From: Deltaproteobacteria bacterium
GTDB taxonomy: Bacteria > Myxococcota_A > UBA9160 > UBA4427
DNA length: 64,000 bases
NCBI GenBank assembly: GCA_002719955.1
Contig: PBFW01000067.1
Coordinates: 108,176 to 172,175 of the forward strand
Direction: 5' to 3'
Both the position numbers and the translations under genes were made by a program. The notes under the pieces are model-generated. The model was not told the DNA's origin. It was given only the letters and a program-made list of their open reading frames with translations, and ran no database searches. Numbering within the stretch: position 1 is the first letter of the stretch; each line of letters opens with the position of its first letter. Shown here one piece after another: positions 26,853-34,782 of this stretch.

Positions 26853-27305
26853 TCAGTTGCGCGTATCCTCGAGCCAATCGGGCATGTCGATCTCCGGATT
26901 CGGGAGCCGTTTCGCACCCTTCTCGGCCAGGAGCTTCTCGAAGCCCTCGGTGTCCGCGGCGAATGAACGCGGATCCCCCATCATGACCTCGAAGAGTTCG
27001 ACTCCGTCGGGGCCCGCGACGAAGGGTCCGAAGGCGGCCCCCTCTTCGAGGGTGATATGCATGCCGGGGGTACATTCGATATCGCCGCAGGTCATCGACC
27101 CGCTGATCACGTAGACCACGTGCTCGCTCTTGTGGCCGTGTTTGTGGATCATCATGCCGGGATCCCAACGCGCGAAGAGCGACAAGCATTTATCGCTGAA
27201 CTCGAGCCATTTCTCGCGTGCGGAGGCCCGCCCGGTCGGCAACTCGATGGCGCGGACCTCCTGCCACTTCTCGTCGTCGAGGTGTCTGAATTTTACGTCG
27301 GGCAT
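26853..27305 (-). CDS. Cupin-domain protein
   Basis: 150 residues. The single beta-barrel has HKHGHKSEHVVYVISGSM (motif 1) and MHITLEEGAAFGPFVAG (motif 2). Such small cupins act as dioxygenases, isomerases or ligand sensors; nothing decides between these. AGGAGAGAGACG directly precedes the ATG before PDVKFRHLDDE, so the longer frame is rejected. It lies 60 bases downstream of the TauD-type dioxygenase gene, and the two are probably co-transcribed. Confidence 0.8.
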   Translation of the reverse strand: MPDVKFRHLDDEKWQEVRAIELPTGRASAREKWLEFSDKCLSLFARWDPGMMIHKHGHKSEHVVYVISGSMTCGDIECTPGMHITLEEGAAFGPFVAGPDGVELFEVMMGDPRSFAADTEGFEKLLAEKGAKRLPNPEIDMPDWLEDTRN

Positions 27306-27365
27306 CGTCTCTCTCCTAGCCTCTCTGCGATTCCGCCACCCCACCACCGAAGGATCGGGGTGGAG

Positions 27366-28196
27366 CTAGATGGGCTTTTCGCCACCGATCGTCACGCGGT
27401 TCATGATCCGTTGCGTTCGATAATCGGGGACCGCGAAATGTTGTGTCGTGCGGTTGTCCCAGAATACGACGGAACTCGTGTCCCAGCTGAAGCGGCATTC
27501 GAACTCCGGCGACCGGATATGATCCATCAACATGGGAAGGAGCACCTCGTTCTCACGCTCGCTCAGGCCGACGATCTGGGTGGTCGAGTTGCGATTGACG
27601 TAGAGGATCTTCTCGCCGGTGACGGGATGGGCGCGGGCGACTGGGTGCTCGACGGGCGGCCATTTCTTCTGCATCTCTCCGACATCGGCTGCGGCGTGGC
27701 CCGCCGCGATCCCCTTCAGCAGCGGTTTGGTGATGTCGTGAATGGCCGTGAGACCGTCGATCAGCCGTTGTATCGCGGGGGAGAGCGCCTCATAGGCAGC
27801 GATTCCGCTGGCGAAACAGGTATCGCCCCCGACCTCGGGAACCTGGATCGCGCGCAGGATGGACCCCACCGGCGGCTCCGCCATGAAGGAATTGTCGCTG
27901 TGCCAGGCGTCCGCGCCGTCCCCCTTCGGGCTCGTCTGATCGAGCACGATCATCTCGGGGTTCGTACCGTATTTGGGCGCGAAGGGCTGGGCGGCGATCG
28001 GGCCGAATTGTTTGGCGAAGGCGATGTGCTGGTCGGGCGTGATCGTCTGCTTCCGGAAAAAGAGCACATGGTGTTTGGCCAGGGCGGCCCTGATCGCCGT
28101 ACAGGTCGTTTCATCGAGGGGCTCGGCGAGGTCCACGCCGGTGATTTCTGCGCCGATGATGGCCGTGACCGGCCGGATCGAAAGATTCGTCATCAT
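27366..28196 (-). CDS. TauD/TfdA-family Fe(II)/2-oxoglutarate dioxygenase
   Basis: 276 residues. The iron facial triad is visible as WHSDNSF (His and Asp) and the distal His in WDNRTTQHFAVPDY. The 2-oxoglutarate Arg follows in RTQRIMNRVTI. The family releases sulfite from taurine and alkyl sulfonates or cleaves phenoxyacetate and carboxylate ethers. The substrate cannot be read from the sequence. It is the first enzyme gene behind the MarR regulator (179 bases), followed by two cupins and an amidohydrolase, which suggests a small catabolic operon. Confidence 0.88.
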   Translation of the reverse strand: MMTNLSIRPVTAIIGAEITGVDLAEPLDETTCTAIRAALAKHHVLFFRKQTITPDQHIAFAKQFGPIAAQPFAPKYGTNPEMIVLDQTSPKGDGADAWHSDNSFMAEPPVGSILRAIQVPEVGGDTCFASGIAAYEALSPAIQRLIDGLTAIHDITKPLLKGIAAGHAAADVGEMQKKWPPVEHPVARAHPVTGEKILYVNRNSTTQIVGLSERENEVLLPMLMDHIRSPEFECRFSWDTSSVVFWDNRTTQHFAVPDYRTQRIMNRVTIGGEKPI

Positions 28197-28375
28197 TCTT
28201 CTCCTGGGTAGTCGTATTGAGCGGGCTTCTGGGCCGGACTCATGCGGGAAGTTCGAGGTCGCAGATCCATCGTCAGCTTGAGATCATCCCCGGCCGCGGG
28301 GGCGGCATCCCCATCCCCTTTCGTGGTCCGCATTCGCGCTCCGGGCAGGTTCGTGCATTTCGAGCGCATCGATTC

Positions 28376-28894
28376 TCAGGAAATATGCGCCTCGCTGCGC
28401 TGCTGGGCACGTTCTTCGAAAACACCGAGTAGTTCGCCGAGAGATTCATTGGCGGTCCGTTTCTGGCGTTTGCTCAGCGGCGCCATCAAACTCGACGTGG
28501 CCGCGATGAAAGCGTGAAAGACCCGGTCTTGGAGCGATCGACCGCGATCGGTCAGCGTCACCCGCGTGCCCCTTCCGTCGTCGGGGTCGGGCCCCCGCTC
28601 GACGAGGCCCGCCTCTTCCAGGCGCTTCAGGATCTTGGTCATACCGCCCGAGGATCGGCGCAGGCGGCTGTAGAGCTGGCTGGGCTTGAGGGCGTAGGGC
28701 GCTCCCGCTCGGCGCAGGGCGGCAAGCACGCCGTAATCGCTCGGGGTGAGCTCGAAGGGCTCGAGAACGTCGTGTTGGAAGGCTTCGATCAGCACGCCGA
28801 GTCGTGCCAATCGGACCAGCGGCGGCAGATTGGAGAGATCGAGGCCCGAGTGTTCCGTTTCCCAACTGCGCTCGAAATCGTTGAACCAGTCCAT
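28376..28894 (-). CDS. MarR-family transcriptional regulator
   Basis: 172 residues with a central winged helix: SDYGVLAALRRAG, KPSQLYSRLRRSSGGMTKILK (recognition helix) and GLVERGPDPDDGRGTRVTLTDRGR (wing). Helices at both ends would form the dimer. MarR proteins usually repress nearby catabolic or efflux genes and release DNA on binding a small phenolic ligand. The downstream dioxygenase, cupins and amidohydrolase are the likely targets. A partial inverted repeat lies 56 bases upstream. Confidence 0.9.
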   Translation of the reverse strand: MDWFNDFERSWETEHSGLDLSNLPPLVRLARLGVLIEAFQHDVLEPFELTPSDYGVLAALRRAGAPYALKPSQLYSRLRRSSGGMTKILKRLEEAGLVERGPDPDDGRGTRVTLTDRGRSLQDRVFHAFIAATSSLMAPLSKRQKRTANESLGELLGVFEERAQQRSEAHIS

Positions 28895-28950
28895 CGCCGG
28901 GGCCCTCGGTCGCGCGCGTCAGAATAGGGAGTGCGCGATCGGATCAGACT

Positions 28951-28966
28951 AGCTGTCTCGATAGCT
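28951..28966. promoter_or_regulatory. Candidate MarR operator
   Basis: AGCTGTCTCGATAGCT reads AGCTnTCnnGAnAGCT on both strands, 12 of 16 positions symmetric. It lies upstream of the MarR start, in the expected size range for a MarR dimer site. It was seen by eye only, and there is no second copy to support it. Confidence 0.3.
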
Positions 28967-29067
28967 TTCTCGCAAGGCATCTTGATGGAGAGGAGGGAAG
29001 CAAGGGGGGACACATCAGGCGACGGGGTGAGTGGTCGGCGCAGCCCTGGAAAATACGAGGGCCGGGC

Positions 29068-29529
29068 TCAGGGAGAAATGCGGATGCGGGCGCCGATGGT
29101 CTGGCGTCCGAAACCCAACAGATCGCCGGCCGCGAGGCTGTTTCGTGTCTCCCAGGCGATCTCGAACTCGATTCCTTCCGCAATCGCCCGGGTCAGCGCG
29201 AAACGGCTCTCGAGAGTGCTGTCGCTCTGAATACTGGGTCCGAAGGCATCGGCATGGGGTTGCGAGAGGAGGTCGGAGGCATAGAGGTGCCGAGAATAGA
29301 CGGCGTCGTAGCGCACCCGAAAACCGAGGGGCAGATCGACGAACGCAAGCCCCCGCGATCGCCAGAGAGGATCCTGTTCGTTCAGGAGGGACTGGCCCGG
29401 GGTGAGGTCGAACGTCTGCTGGGCGGATGCCACGGGCGCGGCGAGTGCCCAGAATAGGGTCGCGATCACAGCTGCGGCGAGCCGGCGCGCTGGAGTGGCG
29501 AGCGACGTCAGGTGGGGGGAGTGAAACAT
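29068..29529 (-). CDS. Small exported protein of unknown function
   Basis: 153 residues. A signal peptide is clear: a basic start, then AAAVIATLFWALAAPVASAQQ with cleavage expected after ASA. The mature part (~115 residues) has alternating strands (LAFVDLPLGFRVRYDAVYSR, SRFALTRAIAEGIEFEIAWE, TIGARIRIS) that suggest a small beta-barrel or outer-membrane-associated protein. I do not recognise the family. The ATG before FHSPHLTS is used because it sits directly ahead of the signal peptide. It is in the same direction as the MarR gene, 173 bases ahead of it. Confidence 0.6.
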   Translation of the reverse strand: MFHSPHLTSLATPARRLAAAVIATLFWALAAPVASAQQTFDLTPGQSLLNEQDPLWRSRGLAFVDLPLGFRVRYDAVYSRHLYASDLLSQPHADAFGPSIQSDSTLESRFALTRAIAEGIEFEIAWETRNSLAAGDLLGFGRQTIGARIRISP

Positions 29530-29673
29530 CGGGCGACTCTTCGGCGCGATCGGGGAAGTCGCTGAGTGACAATCATCACGCGAGCCCGCTCCGGGCGAGA
29601 TTCGCATCGATCATGCGGGGGGCCCGCACGTTTCCTGCCGGTCCACTTCGCAGGTCTGCGAATGCGTCGTTCC

Positions 29674-29701
29674 CGCTCCCCGCTCCCCGCTCCCGGCTCC
29701 C
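29674..29701. repeat. Heptanucleotide repeat upstream of the oxidoreductase gene
   Basis: Three perfect CGCTCCC units are followed by one GGCTCCC, ending 26 bases before the start codon of the quinone oxidoreductase gene. It is a short, slippage-prone tract in the expected promoter or leader region. Confidence 0.7.
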
Positions 29702-29727
29702 GGCTTGCCTGGTCTAGACTGCGCGCC

Positions 29728-30714
29728 ATGAAAGCCATCGTGATCGAAGCGCCCGGAGACGAAAACTGCATGCGGATCGGTGATCTCCCACCCCCCGAAT
29801 TGGAAGCCGGCGCGATTCGGATCCGAAATTTCGCCGCAGGCGTGAATCGTGCGGATCTCCTTCAGCGCCAGGGGTACTATCCGCCGCCGCTGGGTGCGCC
29901 CGCGACGCTCGGCCTCGAATGCGCGGGTGAGATCGCCGAAGTTGCTTCGGGCGTGGATCGCTTCGCGGTCGGCGACCGGGTGATGGCTTTGCTGCCGGGC
30001 GGTGGCTACGCCGAGGACGTCGTTGTCGACGCGGGTTCGGCGATTCTGCTGCCCGATGCGCTCAGCTTCGAGGAGGGTGCGGGGCTGACGGAGACGTTGC
30101 TGACCGTCTTCCTGAACGTCTTTCAGCTCGGCGGCCTTGGCGAGGGGGGGAGCGTACTCGTCCATGGCGGTGGCAGTGGGATCGGCACGACCACGATCGA
30201 CCTCGTGAAGCGTGCTGGTGGGACGGTGGTGGCGACAGCGGGCAGCCGCGAGAAGTGCGAGCGATGCCTCGAACTCGGAGCGGACGCGGTCGCCAACTAC
30301 AGGGAGGACGATTGGGTGGCACTTGCCCGGGAGGCGACGGGGGGGCACGGCGTCAATGTCGTCCTCGATTCGATCGGCGGACCCTATCTCGCGGGAAACC
30401 TCGACGTTCTCACGGACGAAGGCACGCTCGTCCTGATCGGATTGATGGGAGGGGCGAAAGCCGAGATCTCGCTGGGCGCGCTCTTGACCCGTAGATTGCG
30501 CGTACTCGGTTCGACTCTGCGTACGCGATCAGCGGAACAGAAGGCGGCCATCGTGAGAGCATTCCTCGAACGTTTCGGCGCAGCGCTTGCCGCCGGTGAG
30601 ATCCGGCCGGTGCTTCACGAGGTCTTTCCACTCGAAGAGGCTTCGGAAGCCCATCGAATGCTCAAGGCCAGTACTCATTTCGGAAAGGTCGTACTGCGTA
30701 TCGACAGGGACTGA
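29728..30714 (+). CDS. NAD(P)H-quinone oxidoreductase (TP53I3/PIG3-like MDR enzyme)
   Basis: 328 residues of the zinc-free medium-chain dehydrogenase family. MKAIVIEAPGDENCMRIGD starts the catalytic domain. NRADLLQRQGYYPPP is the PIG3-type signature, and VLVHGGGSGIGTTTIDLVKR is the nucleotide-binding motif, followed by ATAGSREKCERCLELGAD. It reduces quinones or enones with NADPH. The open frame extends 54 codons upstream over the heptanucleotide repeat, but the MKAI start is typical of the family. Confidence 0.92.
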   Translation: MKAIVIEAPGDENCMRIGDLPPPELEAGAIRIRNFAAGVNRADLLQRQGYYPPPLGAPATLGLECAGEIAEVASGVDRFAVGDRVMALLPGGGYAEDVVVDAGSAILLPDALSFEEGAGLTETLLTVFLNVFQLGGLGEGGSVLVHGGGSGIGTTTIDLVKRAGGTVVATAGSREKCERCLELGADAVANYREDDWVALAREATGGHGVNVVLDSIGGPYLAGNLDVLTDEGTLVLIGLMGGAKAEISLGALLTRRLRVLGSTLRTRSAEQKAAIVRAFLERFGAALAAGEIRPVLHEVFPLEEASEAHRMLKASTHFGKVVLRIDRD

Positions 30715-30747
30715 GCGGGCGGAGCCAATGGCCGAGTGGGGAGGCGA

Positions 30748-32583
30748 CTAATTCGCTCGCGCCCCCTGGACGTCGACCCACTCGCTGTAGATTCCGCCGT
30801 GCGCGAGAAGCGATGCGTGATCGCCTGTTTCGGCCACGCGCCCCCCGTCCAGCACGACGATCCGGTCCGCGCGTTCGATGGTCGAGAGGCGGTGAGCGAT
30901 CAGGAAGACCGTTCGTTGGCCGCGCATCTTTTCGATCGCCGCCTGTACGGCGCGCTCGGTCTGGGCATCGAGCGCGCTGGTCGCCTCGTCGAAGACCAGG
31001 ATGGCGGGGTTGGCCAGAATGGCCCGTGCGATCGTGATGCGTTGGCGCTGGCCACCGGAGAGTCGGAGCCCGAATTCGCCCGCGAGTGTTTCATATCCTT
31101 TTGGCAGGGCGCTGATGAAGTCGTGGGCCGAAGCGGCGGTCGCTGCCGCGTGGACCTCCTCGTCACTCGCATCCGGGCGGCCGTAGCGGATATTTTCGAT
31201 GATCGTTTCATCGAAGAGGAAGGGATCCTGCGTGACGACGGCGACATGGTCGAGAAAGGAGCTTCGCTTCAGATCGCGAAGGTCCACGCCGTCGATTTCG
31301 ATCGAGCCGCGGGTCGGGTCGTGGAATCGCAGGACCAGATCGACCAGGGTCGACTTGCCTTCGCCGGTACGTCCGACAACGGCGATGACCTCGCCGGCTT
31401 CGACCTCGAGATCGATTCCGCTGAGGACGGCGCCCTTGCCGTAATCGAAGTGGACGTCGTTGAAGCGAATACTTTTCGACAGGCCCACCATCGGGCGTGC
31501 GTTGGGCCGATCAGCGATTTCTTCTTCCATGTCCAGGATCGTGAAGAGTCGTTCGGCGCTGCCGGCGTGTTCAAAGAGCCTGGGGAAGAATCGGGTGAGA
31601 TTCGAGATTGGTTTATAGATGGTCACGAGGATCAGTGCGAAGGCCATCAGATTCCCGATCGTGAGGCCCCACATGTTCTGAACAACGAGCCATCCGCCGA
31701 TTCCGATCACGAGCGCACCGACTGTGGGGTACATCGCTTCGCCCGTTGCCTTGATGATTGCGCCATTCAACATCACCTTCATGTGTCGGCGAAAAAACTT
31801 CACGGACTCCCGATTGAAGGCCGACTGCTCGACGCCTTCGCCACCGAATGCCTTGATGACCTTGATGCCTGTGAGGATCGCGATCAGTCGCTGGGAAAGA
31901 TCGCCTTGAGATTCCTGTCTTCGGGTGACGACCGCGAGCAGCTTCGACGTGAAATAGGACATGACAAGCGAAAAGGGTGGGACCGCGATCAGGCTGACCA
32001 GCGTCAGTTGCCAACTGATGAAGAGCATCATCGTGACGCCGCCGAGGAGCACCTGGAGATTGAGGATCAGTTCCTTGTAGACGAGTTGGATGGCGAGACA
32101 AGCGATCTGGGCATCGGCCATCGATCGGGCCAGGAGGTCGCCGCTCGAGACTTCGCGGAAGACGCGCAGGGGGGCGTTGAGGAATTTGTGGGCGACCGCG
32201 ATGTCGATGTCCTGCCGAACACGCGCGGTGATCCAACTCGCATAATAGGAACGGCCGAGCCCGGAGGCGGGTTGCGCGATCAGGGTGAGCCCACCGAGAA
32301 TCCCGACTTGGGAGAGGACCTGCATCAGGTCGGCGAACTCGATCGCCCCCGCCGAAGCCGGTACGAGCGCGTCATCGAGCAGGGGTTGAAGGAGCCAGGC
32401 TCGGAGGTAGCGATTGACTGCGACGATCGCGCCGAGGACGAAGACCGCGATGATCGACCGCTTGTAAGGATAGGAGAGTCGGAGGATGCGGCGGATCAGG
32501 GGCCACGGGGATTGCGGGGGGGCGCTCTTGTTGGCTCCCGCGTTCGTGGGGTCGTTTCCAGGATCTTGGATTTCGGGATCCAC
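30748..32583 (-). CDS. MsbA-like ABC exporter (fused membrane and ATPase domains)
   Basis: 611 residues. The first ~330 residues form six membrane segments (FVLGAIVAVNRYLRAWLLQP through FALILVTIYKPISNLTRF). The ATPase domain has Walker A GRTGEGKST, Q-loop VTQDPFLFDE, signature LSGGQRQRITIARAIL, Walker B ILVFDEATSALD and the switch His in LIAHRLSTIERAD. It is probably a homodimeric lipid A or lipid-linked exporter in the inner membrane; drug export is the alternative. It converges with the quinone oxidoreductase gene. Confidence 0.93.
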   Translation of the reverse strand: MDPEIQDPGNDPTNAGANKSAPPQSPWPLIRRILRLSYPYKRSIIAVFVLGAIVAVNRYLRAWLLQPLLDDALVPASAGAIEFADLMQVLSQVGILGGLTLIAQPASGLGRSYYASWITARVRQDIDIAVAHKFLNAPLRVFREVSSGDLLARSMADAQIACLAIQLVYKELILNLQVLLGGVTMMLFISWQLTLVSLIAVPPFSLVMSYFTSKLLAVVTRRQESQGDLSQRLIAILTGIKVIKAFGGEGVEQSAFNRESVKFFRRHMKVMLNGAIIKATGEAMYPTVGALVIGIGGWLVVQNMWGLTIGNLMAFALILVTIYKPISNLTRFFPRLFEHAGSAERLFTILDMEEEIADRPNARPMVGLSKSIRFNDVHFDYGKGAVLSGIDLEVEAGEVIAVVGRTGEGKSTLVDLVLRFHDPTRGSIEIDGVDLRDLKRSSFLDHVAVVTQDPFLFDETIIENIRYGRPDASDEEVHAAATAASAHDFISALPKGYETLAGEFGLRLSGGQRQRITIARAILANPAILVFDEATSALDAQTERAVQAAIEKMRGQRTVFLIAHRLSTIERADRIVVLDGGRVAETGDHASLLAHGGIYSEWVDVQGARAN

Positions 32584-33073
32584 GCGTCGTGATTCTTCCT
32601 GAGTTCGGGTCCGGCCTTTCGCGGCGCGCTTGCGAGGCGGTCAGGACCGATTCGGGCCCTCGCAGATGGGGATTCGTCCGCTCGGGGCGCCTGGGCGCGG
32701 GTTTTCGGGGTGGGTAGCAGAAGGGCGATCCCCGGGAGATTCGCAGGTCGATCCCCGTCGGCCAACCCGTGGAGACGGATTCCCATGGAGTTGGATCATC
32801 CGCTGTGCCCGGGTTCCCTTTTTTGGCCGGGCGGGCGGGATTCGAGGGCTCTGCGCGGTGTCGATCGGGGCGCCGCCCCACGACCGCACTTTGGCTGGAG
32901 GGGCCGAGAATCTGTCGTGCGATCCGCTAAGCTACGGCGCCGCGATCGCCCGGGCGAGGCCCGGGCGACTCCGAACCAACAAACCGAACCAGCCGGCGAC
33001 GCCCGCGTGCGTCCGATCGGCGAACCTGAATTCCGGGTGATCGACCCGGGATCGATCCAAGGAGATCCCCGCC
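32584..33073. other. Intergenic region, ABC exporter / ndk
   Basis: About 490 bases between divergent genes. No frame shows homology or a signal peptide. It should hold both promoters; an AAGGAG ribosome site for ndk lies at its right end. Nothing else was recognised. Confidence 0.6.
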
Positions 33074-33520
33074 ATGGCGGTAGAGCGAACCTTCGCAATC
33101 ATCAAACCTGACGCAGTCAAGAGGAAGGTGGCCGGCCAGATCCTGGCCCGAATCGAGGAATCCGGGCTCGAAATCGTCGCGATGAAGAAGATGCACCTGA
33201 GCCAGGAGGGGGCCCGCGGTTTCTATGCCGTCCACAAGGAGCGCCCCTTCTTCGACGATCTCGTCGCCTTCATGACCTCGGGGCCGGTCGTGGCGCTCGT
33301 TCTCGAGGGCGAGGGCGCGATCAAGCAGTGGCGGGATCTGATGGGTCCGACGAATTCGAACGAGGCCCCTGCCGGCACGCTACGTGGGGATTTCGGGAGC
33401 GATCTCGAACAGAACGCGACCCACGGCTCGGATGCGCCGGAGACGGCTCGGCTCGAGGTCTCCTATTTCTTCAATGCCGGTGAGATCGTGGGCGTGACGG
33501 AAGCCCTGCCGCCGCAATAG
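33074..33520 (+). CDS. ndk: Nucleoside diphosphate kinase
   Basis: 148 residues. It balances NTP pools by phosphorylating NDPs. AIIKPDAVKRKVAGQIL is the nucleotide-contact segment, and the catalytic His lies in NATHGSDAPETARLE. The length is a few residues above the usual ~140 because of a short C-terminal tail. AAGGAG precedes the ATG. It is a single gene on its strand. Confidence 0.97.
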   Translation: MAVERTFAIIKPDAVKRKVAGQILARIEESGLEIVAMKKMHLSQEGARGFYAVHKERPFFDDLVAFMTSGPVVALVLEGEGAIKQWRDLMGPTNSNEAPAGTLRGDFGSDLEQNATHGSDAPETARLEVSYFFNAGEIVGVTEALPPQ

Positions 33521-33667
33521 CGACGAAATCGCCCTCGCCGAGCGAATGCGCGCCGGGATGACGGGATGACGGGGTGAAGAAGGACGCGGGCGCATCCCAT
33601 CCTCGTGCGCGGGGGGCGCTCGCAGGGCTCCTCCGCGGTCCGGCGGGCCTGGGCCCGGATAACGGGT

Positions 33668-33757
33668 TCAGCTCGCGAAACCCCGGGCCATCAGGCTGAG
33701 CAGGCCGAGGTAGGTCACGGTGAGCCAGAGTTGGTGGCTGAGCAGTGCGCGGGTCAA
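33668..33757 (-). CDS. Possible 29-residue hydrophobic small protein
   Basis: Between ndk and the enoyl-CoA hydratase gene, the minus strand has TTG preceded by GGAAGGAAG at normal spacing. It opens a 29-codon frame. The product has one hydrophobic stretch, LWLTVTYLGLLSLMARG, that could span a membrane. There is no homology evidence, and short frames arise easily by chance in such DNA. I saw nothing else in the 447 bases between the two flanking genes. Confidence 0.25.
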   Translation of the reverse strand: MTRALLSHQLWLTVTYLGLLSLMARGFAS

Positions 33758-33967
33758 GGTTCTTCCTTCCGAATTCTCGTGGTCGGCGTTCGGTCTCTGG
33801 TCACACCGATCGTCCACTCTTTCTATCGAACGCGCGGGGCAGGACTTGAGACCCGCGCGCAGGCTCCATGGTTCCCGACGAAATTGCTGTGTCGGGCATC
33901 ACTGCGGAGCCGTGATGATTCCTGTGGATGGGCCTTTGGCACGCCACTCCGAGCCACGCAGTCGGAC

Positions 33968-34774
33968 TCAGCGACCGGTGAAACGAGGGGCTCGCTTCTC
34001 GCGGACTGCCGCGATGCCCTCGTGAGCGTCCGCCGACTCGAAATTTCTGGCCTGCTCGCAGGCCTCGAATTGCAGTTGGTCCTCGATCGAGGCGCTCTCC
34101 GTCCGTCGGAGAGCGCGTTTGACCGCGCGAACCGCGAGCGGGGCATTCGCGGCGATTTCGCTCGCCGCGCCCTGGGCGGATTCGAGGATCTCCGTGCCCG
34201 GAAGCACTCGATTCGCGAGGCCCATCCGGCCCGCCTCCTCGCCGTCGAGCATACGGCTCGTGTAGAGCAGTTCCGCAGCCAGCGCCGGGCCGACGAGTCG
34301 AGGCAGGCTCCAGGTCGCCCCCATCCCGGGGTGGACCCCGATACGCGTAAAGTTCAATCCGAGCTTGGCCTGCGAGGCGACATATCGGAAATCGCAGCCG
34401 AGCGCGACGCAGAAACCGGCGCCGATCGCGTGACCGTTGACGGCGGCGATCGTCGGGCAGGGGAGGTCCCGGATCGAGAGGAAGAGTCGGTAGAAGGTGC
34501 TCATTTCATCCCGGATCTCTCGCCAGGCCTTTCCCGGATCGGCCGCCCCCCGATCCGCCTGGCGCTGGAGCATGTCGAGGTCGCCGCCCGCAGAAAAGGC
34601 ACGCCCCTCCCCGGTCAACACGAGGGCACGAAGTGATTCGTCCCGGGCGAGCCCCCCGATTCGGTCCCGAAAGGCTTCGCCCATGTCCCGGGTCATCGCG
34701 TTGAGATGCTCGGGGTCGTTGAAGTGAAGGGTCACGACATCGCCGTCACGGGTCTCACGGATGAGTTCGGTCAT
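33968..34774 (-). CDS. Enoyl-CoA hydratase/isomerase family protein
   Basis: Crotonase-fold protein of 268 residues. The oxyanion-hole segments are AFSAGGDLDML and AAVNGHAIGAGFCVALGCDF, with RIGVHPGMGATWSLPRLVG following. The first catalytic Glu position is Phe-Thr-Arg-Ile in place of the usual Glu pair; the downstream PGMGATW segment is standard. The reaction could therefore be isomerase or hydrolase rather than hydratase. It starts 8 bases after the stop side of nothing on its strand and ends facing the small frame above; the CBM9/DUF5916 gene follows upstream-to-downstream order with 8 bases between 34774 and 34783, so the two may be co-transcribed. Confidence 0.87.
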   Translation of the reverse strand: MTELIRETRDGDVVTLHFNDPEHLNAMTRDMGEAFRDRIGGLARDESLRALVLTGEGRAFSAGGDLDMLQRQADRGAADPGKAWREIRDEMSTFYRLFLSIRDLPCPTIAAVNGHAIGAGFCVALGCDFRYVASQAKLGLNFTRIGVHPGMGATWSLPRLVGPALAAELLYTSRMLDGEEAGRMGLANRVLPGTEILESAQGAASEIAANAPLAVRAVKRALRRTESASIEDQLQFEACEQARNFESADAHEGIAAVREKRAPRFTGR

Positions 34775-34782
34775 GTTGACTC

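Noticed and set aside
30736..32592. Plus-strand open frame (618 codons) opposite the ABC exporter
   Set aside because: The minus-strand ABC exporter has complete Walker and signature motifs. The antisense product is Asp/Glu/Gly-rich with no recognisable domain.
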